A program made the position numbers and the translations under genes. From a virus: a stretch of 46,091 nucleotides of DNA. Under the pieces are notes generated by a model, which made no database searches, was not told the DNA's origin, and saw only the letters and a list, made by a program, of their open reading frames with translations. This document shows positions 32,403 through 39,616 of this stretch, one piece after another (position 1 is the stretch's first letter; each line of letters opens with the position of its first letter). The stretch spans positions 1-46,091 of IMG/VR virus record IMGVR_UViG_3300024240_000005. One strand, 5' to 3'.

Positions 32403-32869
32403 CCGGCTTAAATATAGAAAACTTCAAGGCTTGGCTATTATTACAAGGGGCCGAGATTTTACCAAAAACAAACGAATATGAATTACTCCGCTTCCGGGGC
32501 CGGGAAGTTGGAGTAGTTTATACTTCGGGTAAAACCTCAAACCGGTATACACTCAACGCCATCACCTGTTTTCTCAGACGGACGAAATGGGATGGAAGGC
32601 CGGTTAATACCGGGCGTCAGCCGGGCTATAGGAAAGAGAAAGCAAAGCTTCTTGATAGGGATGGGTCAGACTGTTTCTATTGTGGGCTTCCCCTTGGTGA
32701 TGATATTACACTTGAACATTTACAGTCATTAGTTTCCGGGGGAAGTAACACTCTGGCAAATGAAGTACTGGCCCATGAGAAATGTAATCAGGAAGCCGGG
32801 GTACTTTCAGTTGCAGAAAAGGTTAAAATAGCAATTTCTAAAAGAATCAAATTAAGTGATAGACAATGA
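32399..32869 (+). CDS. HNH endonuclease
   Basis: 156 residues. The zinc-bound HNH fold is clear: DCFYCGLPL, then ITLEHLQSLVSGGSNTLANE with the catalytic His in LEHL and Asn in NTLANEV, then HEKCNQEAG. The N-terminal 80 residues form a separate Arg-rich part (LLRFRGREVGVVYTSGKTS). Small HNH proteins in phages act in recombination, packaging or as free-standing homing enzymes. It overlaps the ATPase gene by 4 bases. It is not next to terminase here, so a packaging role is less likely. Confidence 0.8.
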   Translation: MTGLNIENFKAWLLLQGAEILPKTNEYELLRFRGREVGVVYTSGKTSNRYTLNAITCFLRRTKWDGRPVNTGRQPGYRKEKAKLLDRDGSDCFYCGLPLGDDITLEHLQSLVSGGSNTLANEVLAHEKCNQEAGVLSVAEKVKIAISKRIKLSDRQ

Positions 32870-33386
32870 GGGTATAGTAAATTGCCCCGATTGTAAGGGG
32901 GAAGGGTTAATAGAACGTAACGGCGAAGTTATCCCATGCCCCACTTGTAAAGGAACTGGATTAATAATTAAAAGCGATAAAATGAAAAATGAAAATGTAA
33001 TTGGAGTAGCACTTACTAAAGAAGCTTGCCCTTTATGTGGCGCCGTTCAGGATGGTGATATAATAATAAATACCCGGCTTTCCCCGGGGAACGCTAAGAA
33101 AGTAGAAGCCCTGCATGGTCAGGTAGTCGGCTATATGAAAAAGCCTTGTGAGGAATGTCAGGGAATAATGAAACAGGGAATTCTCCTTATTGGAGTAGTT
33201 GAGGCCAAGACAGATGATCACAATAACCCTTACCGATCAGGTAATAAATGGGGCGTTACGGAAGATTTTATTAATCGGGTATTTGACCCGGAAATGGCCA
33301 AAGAGGTAATAAGCAAACGGGCCTGTTTCTTCCCGGTAGAAGTTGCAGTACAAATGGGTTTCCCTAAGGTAAACATTGATGCCTGA
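32856..33386 (+). CDS. Zinc-finger protein with DnaJ-type CxxCxGxG motifs
   Basis: 176 residues from a GTG start at 32856, overlapping the HNH gene by 14 bases. Four CxxC knuckles: CPDCKGEG, CPTCKGTG, CPLCGA and CEECQG; the first two are DnaJ-like. The second half (GVTEDFINRVFDPEMAKEVI) is helical. An in-frame ATG at 32982 preceded by AAAAGCGAT offers a shorter product with only the second zinc pair, so two translation products are possible. Protein or nucleic-acid binding is likely, but the partner is unknown. Confidence 0.6.
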   Translation: MIDNEGIVNCPDCKGEGLIERNGEVIPCPTCKGTGLIIKSDKMKNENVIGVALTKEACPLCGAVQDGDIIINTRLSPGNAKKVEALHGQVVGYMKKPCEECQGIMKQGILLIGVVEAKTDDHNNPYRSGNKWGVTEDFINRVFDPEMAKEVISKRACFFPVEVAVQMGFPKVNIDA

Positions 33387-33586
33387 TGAAACGCAAGCCC
33401 TCACCCCAATGGCCATGTCCCTTTTGCGGAAGACTTTGTTGGACTTATGCAGACGCAATTCTTTGCGCTGATCTAAATGTAAAGGATGAACAGAATAAGG
33501 CCCGGAAGCTTCGGCCCGTAACGGATGTTGATAAATTAAGCAATAAAGAATTGAAAACCTTAACGAAATCAAATAAAATTACGTAA
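33386..33586 (+). CDS. Small zinc-knuckle protein
   Basis: 66 residues, sharing one base with the previous stop. Starts with PQWPCPFCGRLCWTYADAIL; the CPFCGRLC and a later Cys (LCADLN) make a probable zinc site, followed by a basic helical tail (KARKLRPVTDVDKLSNKELK). It resembles small phage zinc proteins of unknown role. Confidence 0.55.
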   Translation: MKRKPSPQWPCPFCGRLCWTYADAILCADLNVKDEQNKARKLRPVTDVDKLSNKELKTLTKSNKIT

Positions 33587-33609
33587 CTTACACTTAATAA
33601 GCATTATAC

Positions 33610-33822
33610 ATGGCACAGAATCATCTATTTTTGAAAGAGAAATTGAGGCCCGAAGGAAAGGAATTTGAGGGCTATACTACACTAACCGGGCTATTAAAGT
33701 CAGAGGGGCTATTTCACATATACGGTTCAATCCGGTATGTGATACTACAACAGAATATCTTCCAACACGGGAACATAATAATACGAAGGATTCCATTAAC
33801 ACACCAAAAACATGAGAAGTAA
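33610..33822 (+). CDS. Small protein, unknown
   Basis: 70 residues. The sequence begins MAQNHLFLKEKLRPEGKEFE and ends in a basic stretch (QHGNIIIRRIPLTHQKHEK). Mixed alpha/beta, no cysteines. Overlaps the next gene by 11 bases. No family recognised; kept because it fits the packing and word usage of the operon. Confidence 0.45.
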   Translation: MAQNHLFLKEKLRPEGKEFEGYTTLTGLLKSEGLFHIYGSIRYVILQQNIFQHGNIIIRRIPLTHQKHEK

Positions 33823-34051
33823 AAACATGATAACTGAGGCCGGATGGTCTGCTATTTCAGAGCCTTATAAAAGAGTAACAATAAGTTACGGTATGTTATT
33901 TAATGATGGTTCTCCGCGTCAATATTATGAACGGGAAACTATATCATTACCTAATAATGAGATAACAGAGGAACGAATATTAAGATACTTGCAATCGGGT
34001 TGGGTAAGTACTCCCACTATTGATAACTTAAAAATACTTTCAATTCGTTAA
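33812..34051 (+). CDS. Small protein, unknown
   Basis: 79 residues (or 74 if the second ATG at 33827 is used). Contains SEPYKRVTISYGMLFNDGSP and EERILRYLQSGWVSTPTIDN. Soluble and mixed alpha/beta. Start choice is open because the first ATG overlaps the previous gene while the second follows its stop. No recognised family. Confidence 0.45.
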   Translation: MRSKNMITEAGWSAISEPYKRVTISYGMLFNDGSPRQYYERETISLPNNEITEERILRYLQSGWVSTPTIDNLKILSIR

Positions 34052-34062
34052 TATTAACTTTA

Positions 34063-34073
34063 AAATCAGAAGC
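34063..34073 (+). promoter_or_regulatory. Class II leader motif before the annealing-protein gene
   Basis: AAATCAGAAGC directly abuts ATG 34074. Identical to the copies at 29954 and 37868. Confidence 0.5.
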
Positions 34074-34937
34074 ATGACAAAAAATGAAGAACTTGAAGTA
34101 GTGCCGATAGTAGAATCGGTATCAGTAATTGAGGCGCAGACCAGAGGCGAAATTGACATTCAGATCGCCACGGCTCACCGGTTCCCCCGGAACGCCATGC
34201 GTGCAATGCAAACGGTAATTGCGGTAATATCAAAAGACAAGGAACTGGCACAGACCTGTGTTTATTCTCTGCCCCGGGCCGGGAAGGAAATAACAGGCCC
34301 ATCAGTTCATCTTGCCCGGTATCTTGCATCAGAATATGGCAACCTTCGTGTTGATGCAAAGATTGTTGAAATTGGTGACGTAATGATTACGGCCCAGGCA
34401 ATCGCCCATGACCTTGAAAAGAACTATGCTATCCGTACAGAGGTCAAACGGCGTATCACCAAAAAGAACGGTGAGCGGTTTGAGGATGATATGATAGTGG
34501 TAACGTGTAACGCTGCCCTTGCTATCGCTTCCCGGAACGCAATCATGCAAGTTATCCCGGTAACAATTACTGATCAAGTTTACAAGGCTGCACAGAAAGC
34601 TATTACCGGCGATCTTTCCATTGAGCAGAAGCTTTTACAGAGGCGTAAGGAAATTCTTGACGGGTTCCTGAATACCTACAATGTAACTGAAACTGAAATA
34701 CTGGCCCTTTTGGAACTGGAAACGGTTAATCAAATACGTGAACCCCAAATGCTGACGTTAGTTGGATTGGGTCAAGCCCTTAAGGACGGTGATACAACTG
34801 TAGCAGAGGCATTCGGCAGAAACGCTACTAATGGAATTGCCAAAGAGACAAAAGACAAGGTTAAGTCTGCTATTGAGAAGGCCAATAAAAAAAGGCAGGA
34901 TTCTCAGGATAATAAACTAAGAATGGAGCCCAAGTAA
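34074..34937 (+). CDS. Probable single-strand annealing protein (RecT-like role)
   Basis: 287 residues, followed by a YqaJ-type exonuclease after one base, which is the usual pairing for a phage annealing protein. The middle contains SLPRAGKEITGPSVHLARYL, VDAKIVEIGDVMITAQAIAH and RITKKNGERFEDDMIVVTCN, and the C-terminus is a charged helical tail (IEKANKKRQDSQDNK). I do not see a clean RecT or Erf signature, so the family name is uncertain; function is inferred mainly from the neighbour. It would anneal single strands made by the exonuclease during replication and repair. Confidence 0.6.
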   Translation: MTKNEELEVVPIVESVSVIEAQTRGEIDIQIATAHRFPRNAMRAMQTVIAVISKDKELAQTCVYSLPRAGKEITGPSVHLARYLASEYGNLRVDAKIVEIGDVMITAQAIAHDLEKNYAIRTEVKRRITKKNGERFEDDMIVVTCNAALAIASRNAIMQVIPVTITDQVYKAAQKAITGDLSIEQKLLQRRKEILDGFLNTYNVTETEILALLELETVNQIREPQMLTLVGLGQALKDGDTTVAEAFGRNATNGIAKETKDKVKSAIEKANKKRQDSQDNKLRMEPK

Positions 34938-34938
34938 T

Positions 34939-35841
34939 ATGGCAACACAGACTGAAATTCACAAAGCACACAAGCGGGGAATTGGCGGGTCAGAAGTATC
35001 AGCTATTCTCGGACTTGATAAATATTCTTCCCCTTACAAAATATGGCTTATTAAAACAGGCCGGGAAGAATCATTTAAGGGAAACAAATATACCGTTGCC
35101 GGTAACCGTCTTGAACCGGCCGTGGTAGAATACTTTCAGGAGGAAACCAAATACCGGGTAATAAAATCTTCGGCCAACCAGAAATTAGTAATTCATCCAA
35201 AGTATGAGTTCGCGATTGGTTACCGGGACCGTCTGTATATCCGTAATTCAACTATCGGCAAGGGCGTTCTTGAATGCAAGACAACCCAACAGATGATTGA
35301 TGATGTACCCGAAACATGGTTCGCACAATTACAATGGTACCTTGGTATTTCTGATCTAAGTTATGGAGCCGTTGCATGGTTGGAAAAGGGCCTTGATTTC
35401 AAATACAAGGAATATGAGTATGACCCGGAATTCTTCAATTACATGATTGAGCACGTAAGGGAGTTTTGGGAATCATACATACTTCCTGATGTGCCCCCAC
35501 CGCCAATGAACGTTGATGATATCAACCGAATGTTCACCCGGCATATCGAAGGTTCCAAGATGGACGCCGGGCCGGAAATGATCTCCGTTCATAATGAACT
35601 AAAAACGGTAAAGGAGAAGATCAAAGAACTGGAAACCCGGGAAACGGAATTATCAGACCGGGTAAAGTTCGCAATGCGTGACACGGAAGTTGTACTTGAA
35701 GGAACCAAGCCACTTTTCACATGGCGTACAACCGCACCTATTCACTCATTTAATAAGGATGCGTTTAAGGTTGCAAACCCTGATCTTTACGAACACTTCA
35801 CAGAGGAAAAGCCCGGCATCAGAAAGTTCCTTGTAAAATAA
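34939..35841 (+). CDS. YqaJ-type viral exonuclease
   Basis: 300 residues. Motifs of the lambda-exonuclease-like YqaJ family appear in order: GIGGSEVSAILGLDKYSSPY (residues about 15-34), AGNRLEPAVVEYF, FAIGYRDRLY supplying the metal Asp, GKGVLECKTT giving the E-x-K pair, and AQLQWYLGISDLSYGAVAW. The enzyme resects double-stranded ends to feed the annealing protein encoded upstream. A C-terminal coiled coil (KTVKEKIKELETRETELSDR) is common in this family. The downstream gap contains the RNA candidate. Confidence 0.85.
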   Translation: MATQTEIHKAHKRGIGGSEVSAILGLDKYSSPYKIWLIKTGREESFKGNKYTVAGNRLEPAVVEYFQEETKYRVIKSSANQKLVIHPKYEFAIGYRDRLYIRNSTIGKGVLECKTTQQMIDDVPETWFAQLQWYLGISDLSYGAVAWLEKGLDFKYKEYEYDPEFFNYMIEHVREFWESYILPDVPPPPMNVDDINRMFTRHIEGSKMDAGPEMISVHNELKTVKEKIKELETRETELSDRVKFAMRDTEVVLEGTKPLFTWRTTAPIHSFNKDAFKVANPDLYEHFTEEKPGIRKFLVK

Positions 35842-35843
35842 AG

Positions 35844-35874
35844 TTGCAGACGGAAGATTAGTTTCTTACTTTTG
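35844..35874 (+). promoter_or_regulatory. Bacteroidota-type promoter of the RNA candidate
   Basis: TTG at 35844-35846, a 20-base spacer, then TACTTTTG at 35867-35874, matching TAnnTTTG. Start of transcription would be near 35880, exactly at the first arm of the structured region. This is the best plus-strand promoter match in the window. Confidence 0.65.
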
Positions 35875-35877
35875 TAA

Positions 35878-36000
35878 TGAAGCGACTAAAAGATAAGGAT
35901 TATGGAAAAAAAGAAATTCACATTTGAGCCAGCCCCGATAGAATCTTTGTCTTGGTTAGTCGCTTTTCCACTCAAAATATCGCCGGGGCTCGGCTTTTTT
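35878..36000 (+). ncRNA. Candidate structured small RNA with pseudoknot topology and terminal T-run
   Basis: The 172-base gap after the exonuclease gene holds two interlocked inverted repeats. Arm A AAGCGACTAA (35880-35889) pairs perfectly with A' TTAGTCGCTT (35956-35965). Arm B AGCC/AGCCCCG plus ATA (35927-35940) pairs with B' (35978-35995: TATC, CGGGGCT, GGCT), followed by TTTTTT. The order A-B-A'-B' is that of a pseudoknot, and B-B' plus the T-run looks like a terminator. A second pairing for the A' region exists (TGGAAAA 35903-35909 with TTTTCCA 35964-35970), allowing a switch. Bases 35959-35967 (GTCGCTTTT) are complementary to the class I leader motifs at 28587, 29217 and 41574. A short reading frame overlaps it (next entry). 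Confidence 0.55.
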
Positions 36001-36021
36001 AATACTATACGTAATGGGTAA
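35902..36021 (+). CDS. Possible 39-residue ORF inside the RNA candidate
   Basis: ATG 35902 to TAA 36019-36021, overlapping the next gene by 8 bases. Product starts MEKKKFTFEPAPIESLSWLV and contains FPLKISPGLGFFNTI. The DNA is constrained by the inverted repeats, and the coding sequence spans the T-run, so it may be a chance frame, a leader peptide or a real small gene whose message is attenuated. Listed with low confidence. Confidence 0.25.
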   Translation: MEKKKFTFEPAPIESLSWLVAFPLKISPGLGFFNTIRNG

Positions 36022-36268
36022 GTATTCAGAATTACTAAAAGACCCCCGTTGGCAAAGAAAAAGGCTTGAAATTTTTAATAGGGATAACTGGACTTGTACC
36101 TTTTGTGAAAGTAAGACTAAGCAATTACAGGTACATCATATATTCTATTTACTATTTATGAAACCTTGGGAATATCCTGATGAATTATTAACTACGTCAT
36201 GCGTTGATTGTCATGAAGAAATATCAGAATTTGTATTAACACATGAATTTCCAGATGGCTATGAGTAA
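36014..36268 (+). CDS. Small HNH endonuclease
   Basis: 84 residues. WQRKRLEIFNRDNWTCTFCE, then LQVHHIFYL with the paired His and TTSCVDCHEEISEF, giving the CxxC...HH...CxxC(H) layout of a compact HNH nuclease. No other domain. It follows the RNA candidate and precedes a replication-protein gene with 8-base overlap. Lack of codon divergence from its neighbours argues against a very recent homing insertion. Confidence 0.75.
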   Translation: MGKYSELLKDPRWQRKRLEIFNRDNWTCTFCESKTKQLQVHHIFYLLFMKPWEYPDELLTTSCVDCHEEISEFVLTHEFPDGYE

Positions 36269-37022
36269 AGACCCTGCTTTCTTATTTTACCCCAATGATT
36301 TCATGGGGGGAACAATGGGTATGTCCTTTGAAGAGAAAGGCGCATACATTGAATTATTGGTTTTACAGTTTAATAGAGGTCATATGACCACTGATATGGT
36401 AGGTCGAACGGTAGGTCAACTATGGGGTCAACTAAAGGATAAATTTACGGTAGATGATCAGGGATTATTTTATAATGAACGCTTGGATTTGGAAATGAAT
36501 AAGCGCAAAACCTTCATAGACTCCCGTAAAAACAACCTTTCCGGTAAAAATCAATATTCAAAAGAAGAAGAAGTTAATGGTCATATGGATGGTCAAGTGA
36601 CCTCCCTTACGGAAGATGTAAATAGAAATGTAAATAAAATTGATAATGTAATTAATGAAGAGGTTGAAAATCTTTATAATGAAGTTGTACCTTTCTTTGA
36701 TGAAAATACCCGTCCAAAAACAGATAGGCAGAAAAGAGATTGGTGTGATACCCTTGATAAGTTAATGCGTATTGATGGACACCAACCTGAATATATAAAA
36801 GCTATCATAGCCCACACCCGGGCCGATAACTTTTGGAAAACTAACTTCCTTTCAGTTCTAAAACTGCGGAAGAAAAATAGTGAACAGATAATGTACTTTA
36901 CCGTATTCGAAAAAAAGATAATAAATGGAGCCAAAAAAACTGGAACAACTAATGAGCAACTCGTTGGAAGTCTTGCAAAATCTTTCGGCACAGAGTTTTT
37001 CAAGAATGATGCCGGAAAATGA
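36261..37022 (+). CDS. DUF1376-like replication initiation/DnaD-type protein
   Basis: 253 residues from ATG 36261, preferred to an upstream in-frame ATG at 36243 because it begins at the conserved SKDPAFLFYPNDFMGG. That sequence plus MSFEEKGAYIELLVLQFNRG is the DUF1376 (YdaU-like) N-terminal winged helix. The middle (NKIDNVINEEVENLYNEVV) is a linker, and the C-terminal part (RQKRDWCDTLDKLMRIDGH, AIIAHTRADNFWKTNFLSVL) is a DnaD-like helical domain. Such proteins help load host helicase at the phage origin. No phage polymerase or helicase is present, so this protein may recruit the host machinery. Confidence 0.75.
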   Translation: MSKDPAFLFYPNDFMGGTMGMSFEEKGAYIELLVLQFNRGHMTTDMVGRTVGQLWGQLKDKFTVDDQGLFYNERLDLEMNKRKTFIDSRKNNLSGKNQYSKEEEVNGHMDGQVTSLTEDVNRNVNKIDNVINEEVENLYNEVVPFFDENTRPKTDRQKRDWCDTLDKLMRIDGHQPEYIKAIIAHTRADNFWKTNFLSVLKLRKKNSEQIMYFTVFEKKIINGAKKTGTTNEQLVGSLAKSFGTEFFKNDAGK

Positions 37023-37434
37023 GGTATCACTATATTCAGGAGAACTTACGCCCCGGGCTTTATTAGAATGTTCGGTAAGAATACAGAAAGCATTTCCGGT
37101 GTTAACCCCGGGGTTCTTTGAGGTATTTGGAGAAATGTTAAAAATGAATAATTTTTCAGATAGCCGGTTAAGGGATTCAGTTGACTTTGTAATATGTAAT
37201 TGCGTTTACCCGGCCCCAACAATAGCACAATTCTTATCATGGGATAGAAGAATAAAGGTATTGACATTTGAGGATATGATAAAGAAGGTTAATGAATTAG
37301 GGGGTGATGCAATGGCGGGTAAAATATTCTCAAAACAATACTCCCAGGTCAAGTTCCCTACAAGAGAGAAGGCCGTTTGGGTACACGTTGATGATGTTAA
37401 AATGTTCAATCTTACAGTTGTAGAATCAAAATAA
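36925..37434 (+). CDS. Probable replication-associated protein, unknown family
   Basis: Up to 169 residues; ATGs at 36925, 36952, 37006 and 37009 are possible, the last two giving only a short overlap with the previous gene. Conserved-looking core: PRALLECSVRIQKAFPVLTP, FEVFGEMLKMNNFSDSRLRD, CVYPAPTIAQFLSWDRRIKV and PTREKAVWVHVDDVKMFNLT. Helical, soluble, without a nucleotide-binding loop. Position after the DUF1376-like gene suggests a helicase-loader or replication accessory role, but I cannot name the family. Confidence 0.55.
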   Translation: MEPKKLEQLMSNSLEVLQNLSAQSFSRMMPENEVSLYSGELTPRALLECSVRIQKAFPVLTPGFFEVFGEMLKMNNFSDSRLRDSVDFVICNCVYPAPTIAQFLSWDRRIKVLTFEDMIKKVNELGGDAMAGKIFSKQYSQVKFPTREKAVWVHVDDVKMFNLTVVESK

Positions 37435-37448
37435 TTAATTTAAAAACT

Positions 37449-37868
37449 ATGGAAAAACAGCTAATGCCCCACCTTCAGGCTAAAGAAAGGAAGGAATATT
37501 TGGAGAATTCTGCCGATGCGGTTGAGGATTTGGGTTATACCAAGCCCTTCAAACCGGAAGAGATCATTGTATTTAAGGACGATCTTTCAACCACAATGAT
37601 TGAGTATGACATTCTTGATGGTGAACTGGATAAAATCAAGGATGAATACAAGGCCAAAATGAAGCCGTTGAAAGAGGAAACAAAGGAACTTCTTACCAAC
37701 ATCAAAAACAAAGCTAAGTTTCTCAATGAGAAATGTTACAAGTTTATTGAAGGTCAAGAGGCCGGATATTATAACGCTGATGGGGAACTTGTCTATCAAC
37801 GCCCGTTACTGCCCGGGGAAGCGCAGAAAACAATATTCTCTGTAAAAAGAGAAGGTACAAACGACTAA
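37449..37868 (+). CDS. Coiled-coil protein, unknown
   Basis: 139 residues. The central half is an acidic/basic coiled coil (DGELDKIKDEYKAKMKPLKE, LTNIKNKAKFLNEKCYKF), the end is beta-like (AGYYNADGELVYQRPLLPGE). No known motif. It is separated by 14 bases from the upstream gene and by 12 from the DUF2303-like candidate, whose leader motif overlaps the end of this gene. Confidence 0.5.
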   Translation: MEKQLMPHLQAKERKEYLENSADAVEDLGYTKPFKPEEIIVFKDDLSTTMIEYDILDGELDKIKDEYKAKMKPLKEETKELLTNIKNKAKFLNEKCYKFIEGQEAGYYNADGELVYQRPLLPGEAQKTIFSVKREGTND

Positions 37869-37878
37869 AATCAGAAGC
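37868..37878 (+). promoter_or_regulatory. Class II leader motif AAATCAGAAGC
   Basis: Lies 2 bases before ATG 37881. Third identical copy of the element found at 29954 and 34063. Its first base is the last base of the preceding stop codon. Confidence 0.5.
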
Positions 37879-37880
37879 AA

Positions 37881-38591
37881 ATGAAGAATGAAATTCACCT
37901 TTCAAACATCACCCTTGATGGCAATACTCTCATCATCAGGGAAGGACAGGCAACCAAGCCTGTTGAGCCAGTTAAAGTATTGATTGGCGGTAACATTGAT
38001 AGCCCCCTCAAATGGTTGGAAAAGAGAGTAGGGGAAATAAAGGTTCTTGATGCCCACGTTACGGTTAACCGGGAAAACCGGGTAATATGCCTTGTTATAG
38101 ATGAGAAAAGCCCAACGAAAGATTTTATTTCCGGGCAATTAGAATTTCACCCGGACTTTACAAAGTGGGGGATTAATACCGGGGAACAGCAGACCTCACA
38201 TGAACTTGCGGAATTTATCAAAATGAATCGTTCATCATTCAAAGATAAAAGTACCGCAATGAAGCTTGTAACTGATCTAAGAAAGTTTACAGCTAAAGTT
38301 GCCAAGGATTGTGAGGCTTTTAAGGATGACCGGGCCAACTATGCTATAAAGAAATCACAGGTAGTTGAAACCAACTTACCGGATTCTTTCGTACTTGTGA
38401 TACCTATTTTCAAGGGACAGAAGAAGGAAACCATAAATGTTGAGATAAGTATAAACCCGGATAGTCTGGCCTGTACTTTAGTTTCCCCTGAAGCGAATGA
38501 CTATATAGATGAATTCACGGACAAAATAATTGATGCACAGATAAAGGCTATACAGGAAGTTGCGCCGGAACTGGTCATAATTGAGATGTAA
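37881..38591 (+). CDS. DUF2303-like protein, unknown function
   Basis: 236 residues. The N-terminal half contains LIIREGQATKPVEPVKVLIG, SPLKWLEKRVGEIKVLDAHV and RENRVICLVIDEKSP; the second half GQLEFHPDFTKWGINTGEQQ, SHELAEFIKMNRSSF and IPIFKGQKKETINVEISI. The pattern is reminiscent of the YfdQ/DUF2303 family found near recombination genes in phages, though I am not certain of that match. It is followed by a terminator-like hairpin, so it ends a transcription sub-unit. Confidence 0.55.
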   Translation: MKNEIHLSNITLDGNTLIIREGQATKPVEPVKVLIGGNIDSPLKWLEKRVGEIKVLDAHVTVNRENRVICLVIDEKSPTKDFISGQLEFHPDFTKWGINTGEQQTSHELAEFIKMNRSSFKDKSTAMKLVTDLRKFTAKVAKDCEAFKDDRANYAIKKSQVVETNLPDSFVLVIPIFKGQKKETINVEISINPDSLACTLVSPEANDYIDEFTDKIIDAQIKAIQEVAPELVIIEM

Positions 38592-38621
38592 ACTAAGGGG
38601 GTGAAATTCCCCCTCTTTAGT
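38592..38621 (+). terminator. Terminator-like hairpin after 38591
   Basis: ACTAAGGGGG (38592-38601) pairs with CCCCC (38609-38613) and, across a 3-base bulge, TTAGT (38617-38621), around the loop TGAAATT. A CTTTT run comes about ten bases later rather than directly after the stem, so it may be a weak terminator or an RNA-processing structure. It occupies the 46-base gap before the secreted lysozyme-like gene. Confidence 0.55.
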
Positions 38622-38637
38622 ATTAACTAACTTTTAT

Positions 38638-39039
38638 ATGATGAAGAAAATGATTCTAATAATCCTACTTTTAAGCTTTACAAGGATTCTTCCGGCCCCC
38701 GGGTTTGCGGAAGTAAATATTGTAAGAGAGGCCCCAATAAATTATTACGATCCCCTGATAAAAGCCCTCACATGGGTTGAGGTAAGAAGCGGGGAACGTC
38801 TGTATAATGAAGTTGAGAACGCCGTTGGTTGGTTCCAGATCAGGCAGATCAGAGTTGATGATTATAACATAAGGTTGGGGACAAAATTTGTCCTAACAGA
38901 CTTTTACGACTATGATCTTTCCCGGGAAATGTTTCTTTATTATGCCCGGGGAAAAACTTACGAAAAAGCTTCCCGGGATTGGAACGGGACGGGGCCTAAA
39001 ACCATTGAATATTGGAAACTTATTACCGCAAGATTATGA
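38638..39039 (+). CDS. Secreted lysozyme/transglycosylase-like protein in the early region
   Basis: 133 residues with a clear signal peptide (MMKKMILIILLLSFTRILPA, cleavage probably near FAEVN). The mature part has a lysozyme-fold arrangement: ALTWVEVRSGERLYNEVENA with Glu48 as candidate acid, VGWFQIRQIRVDDYN and later SRDWNGTGPKTIEYWKL. It should enter the periplasm through the host Sec pathway. It is not in the late lysis cluster, so roles in early envelope remodelling, superinfection exclusion or help in lysis are all possible. It starts after a hairpin and ends in an ATGA overlap. Confidence 0.65.
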   Translation: MMKKMILIILLLSFTRILPAPGFAEVNIVREAPINYYDPLIKALTWVEVRSGERLYNEVENAVGWFQIRQIRVDDYNIRLGTKFVLTDFYDYDLSREMFLYYARGKTYEKASRDWNGTGPKTIEYWKLITARL

Positions 39040-39380
39040 AAATGTATAGATTAAAAAAAGAAGCAGTTGAGTTTTTTCAGGAAAAACATGCGACTGCAAT
39101 TTATTCCGCAGATACATGGGATAGTTTACAGGTTGATGCCATTGCACTTGAAGAGGTTAAAAACCCATATTTGAAATACGGTATTAAGCAAAGCGAAAAC
39201 TCATCAACACTAGGGGGATGGGATAAAGAGGGTTCAAGCTTTGAGTTTACAATCGTGTTCCCGTCAACTGAATTTCATGAACATGATAAGTTTTCGAATG
39301 GTAAGCTTACCAGAGAACTAATGAATAAGATTCAACAGCAAATTAATTATTGGTATATTGAATTTGCAAACAAAAAATAA
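39036..39380 (+). CDS. Unknown protein
   Basis: 114 residues from ATG 39036, chosen because it forms the ATGA overlap; a longer in-frame start at 39012 lies inside the previous gene. Sequence is soluble: LKKEAVEFFQEKHATAIYSA, LKYGIKQSENSSTLGGWDKE, FEFTIVFPSTEFHEHDKF and a C-terminal helix. No family recognised. Confidence 0.5.
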   Translation: MKMYRLKKEAVEFFQEKHATAIYSADTWDSLQVDAIALEEVKNPYLKYGIKQSENSSTLGGWDKEGSSFEFTIVFPSTEFHEHDKFSNGKLTRELMNKIQQQINYWYIEFANKK

Positions 39381-39388
39381 TTAATCTT

Positions 39389-39616
39389 ATGACAACAAAA
39401 GACAAAAAAATCATTGAAGAATCGGAAGCCAACGGCACACCGATATTCGTATTAACGGTAAAGGACTTATTGTCGTGGAAGGCCCTACAATTATATCATA
39501 CACAATGCGCTCACAACCTTTGTAACCCCGACCATCTTAAGGGTATAACTAATAGAATGGTTGAATTCAAGGCATGGCAGAAAAATAATCCTGACAAAGT
39601 TAAATTACCTGACTAA
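39389..39616 (+). CDS. Small protein, unknown
   Basis: 75 residues. Helical with a Cys/His-containing segment (LQLYHTQCAHNLCNPDHLKG) that could bind a metal, then MVEFKAWQKNNPDKVKLPD. It shares one base with the next start (TAATG). Function unknown. Confidence 0.5.
   Translation: MTTKDKKIIEESEANGTPIFVLTVKDLLSWKALQLYHTQCAHNLCNPDHLKGITNRMVEFKAWQKNNPDKVKLPD

Noticed and set aside
35878-36268. HEARO/IscB-type guide RNA because an HNH gene follows
   Set aside because: The HNH protein has only 84 residues and lacks RuvC or PLMP parts; the RNA is too short and of another layout.
32399-36268. HNH genes as self-splicing intron or intein residents
   Set aside because: Neither HNH gene interrupts another gene, and no intron core or intein splice motif was recognised around them.
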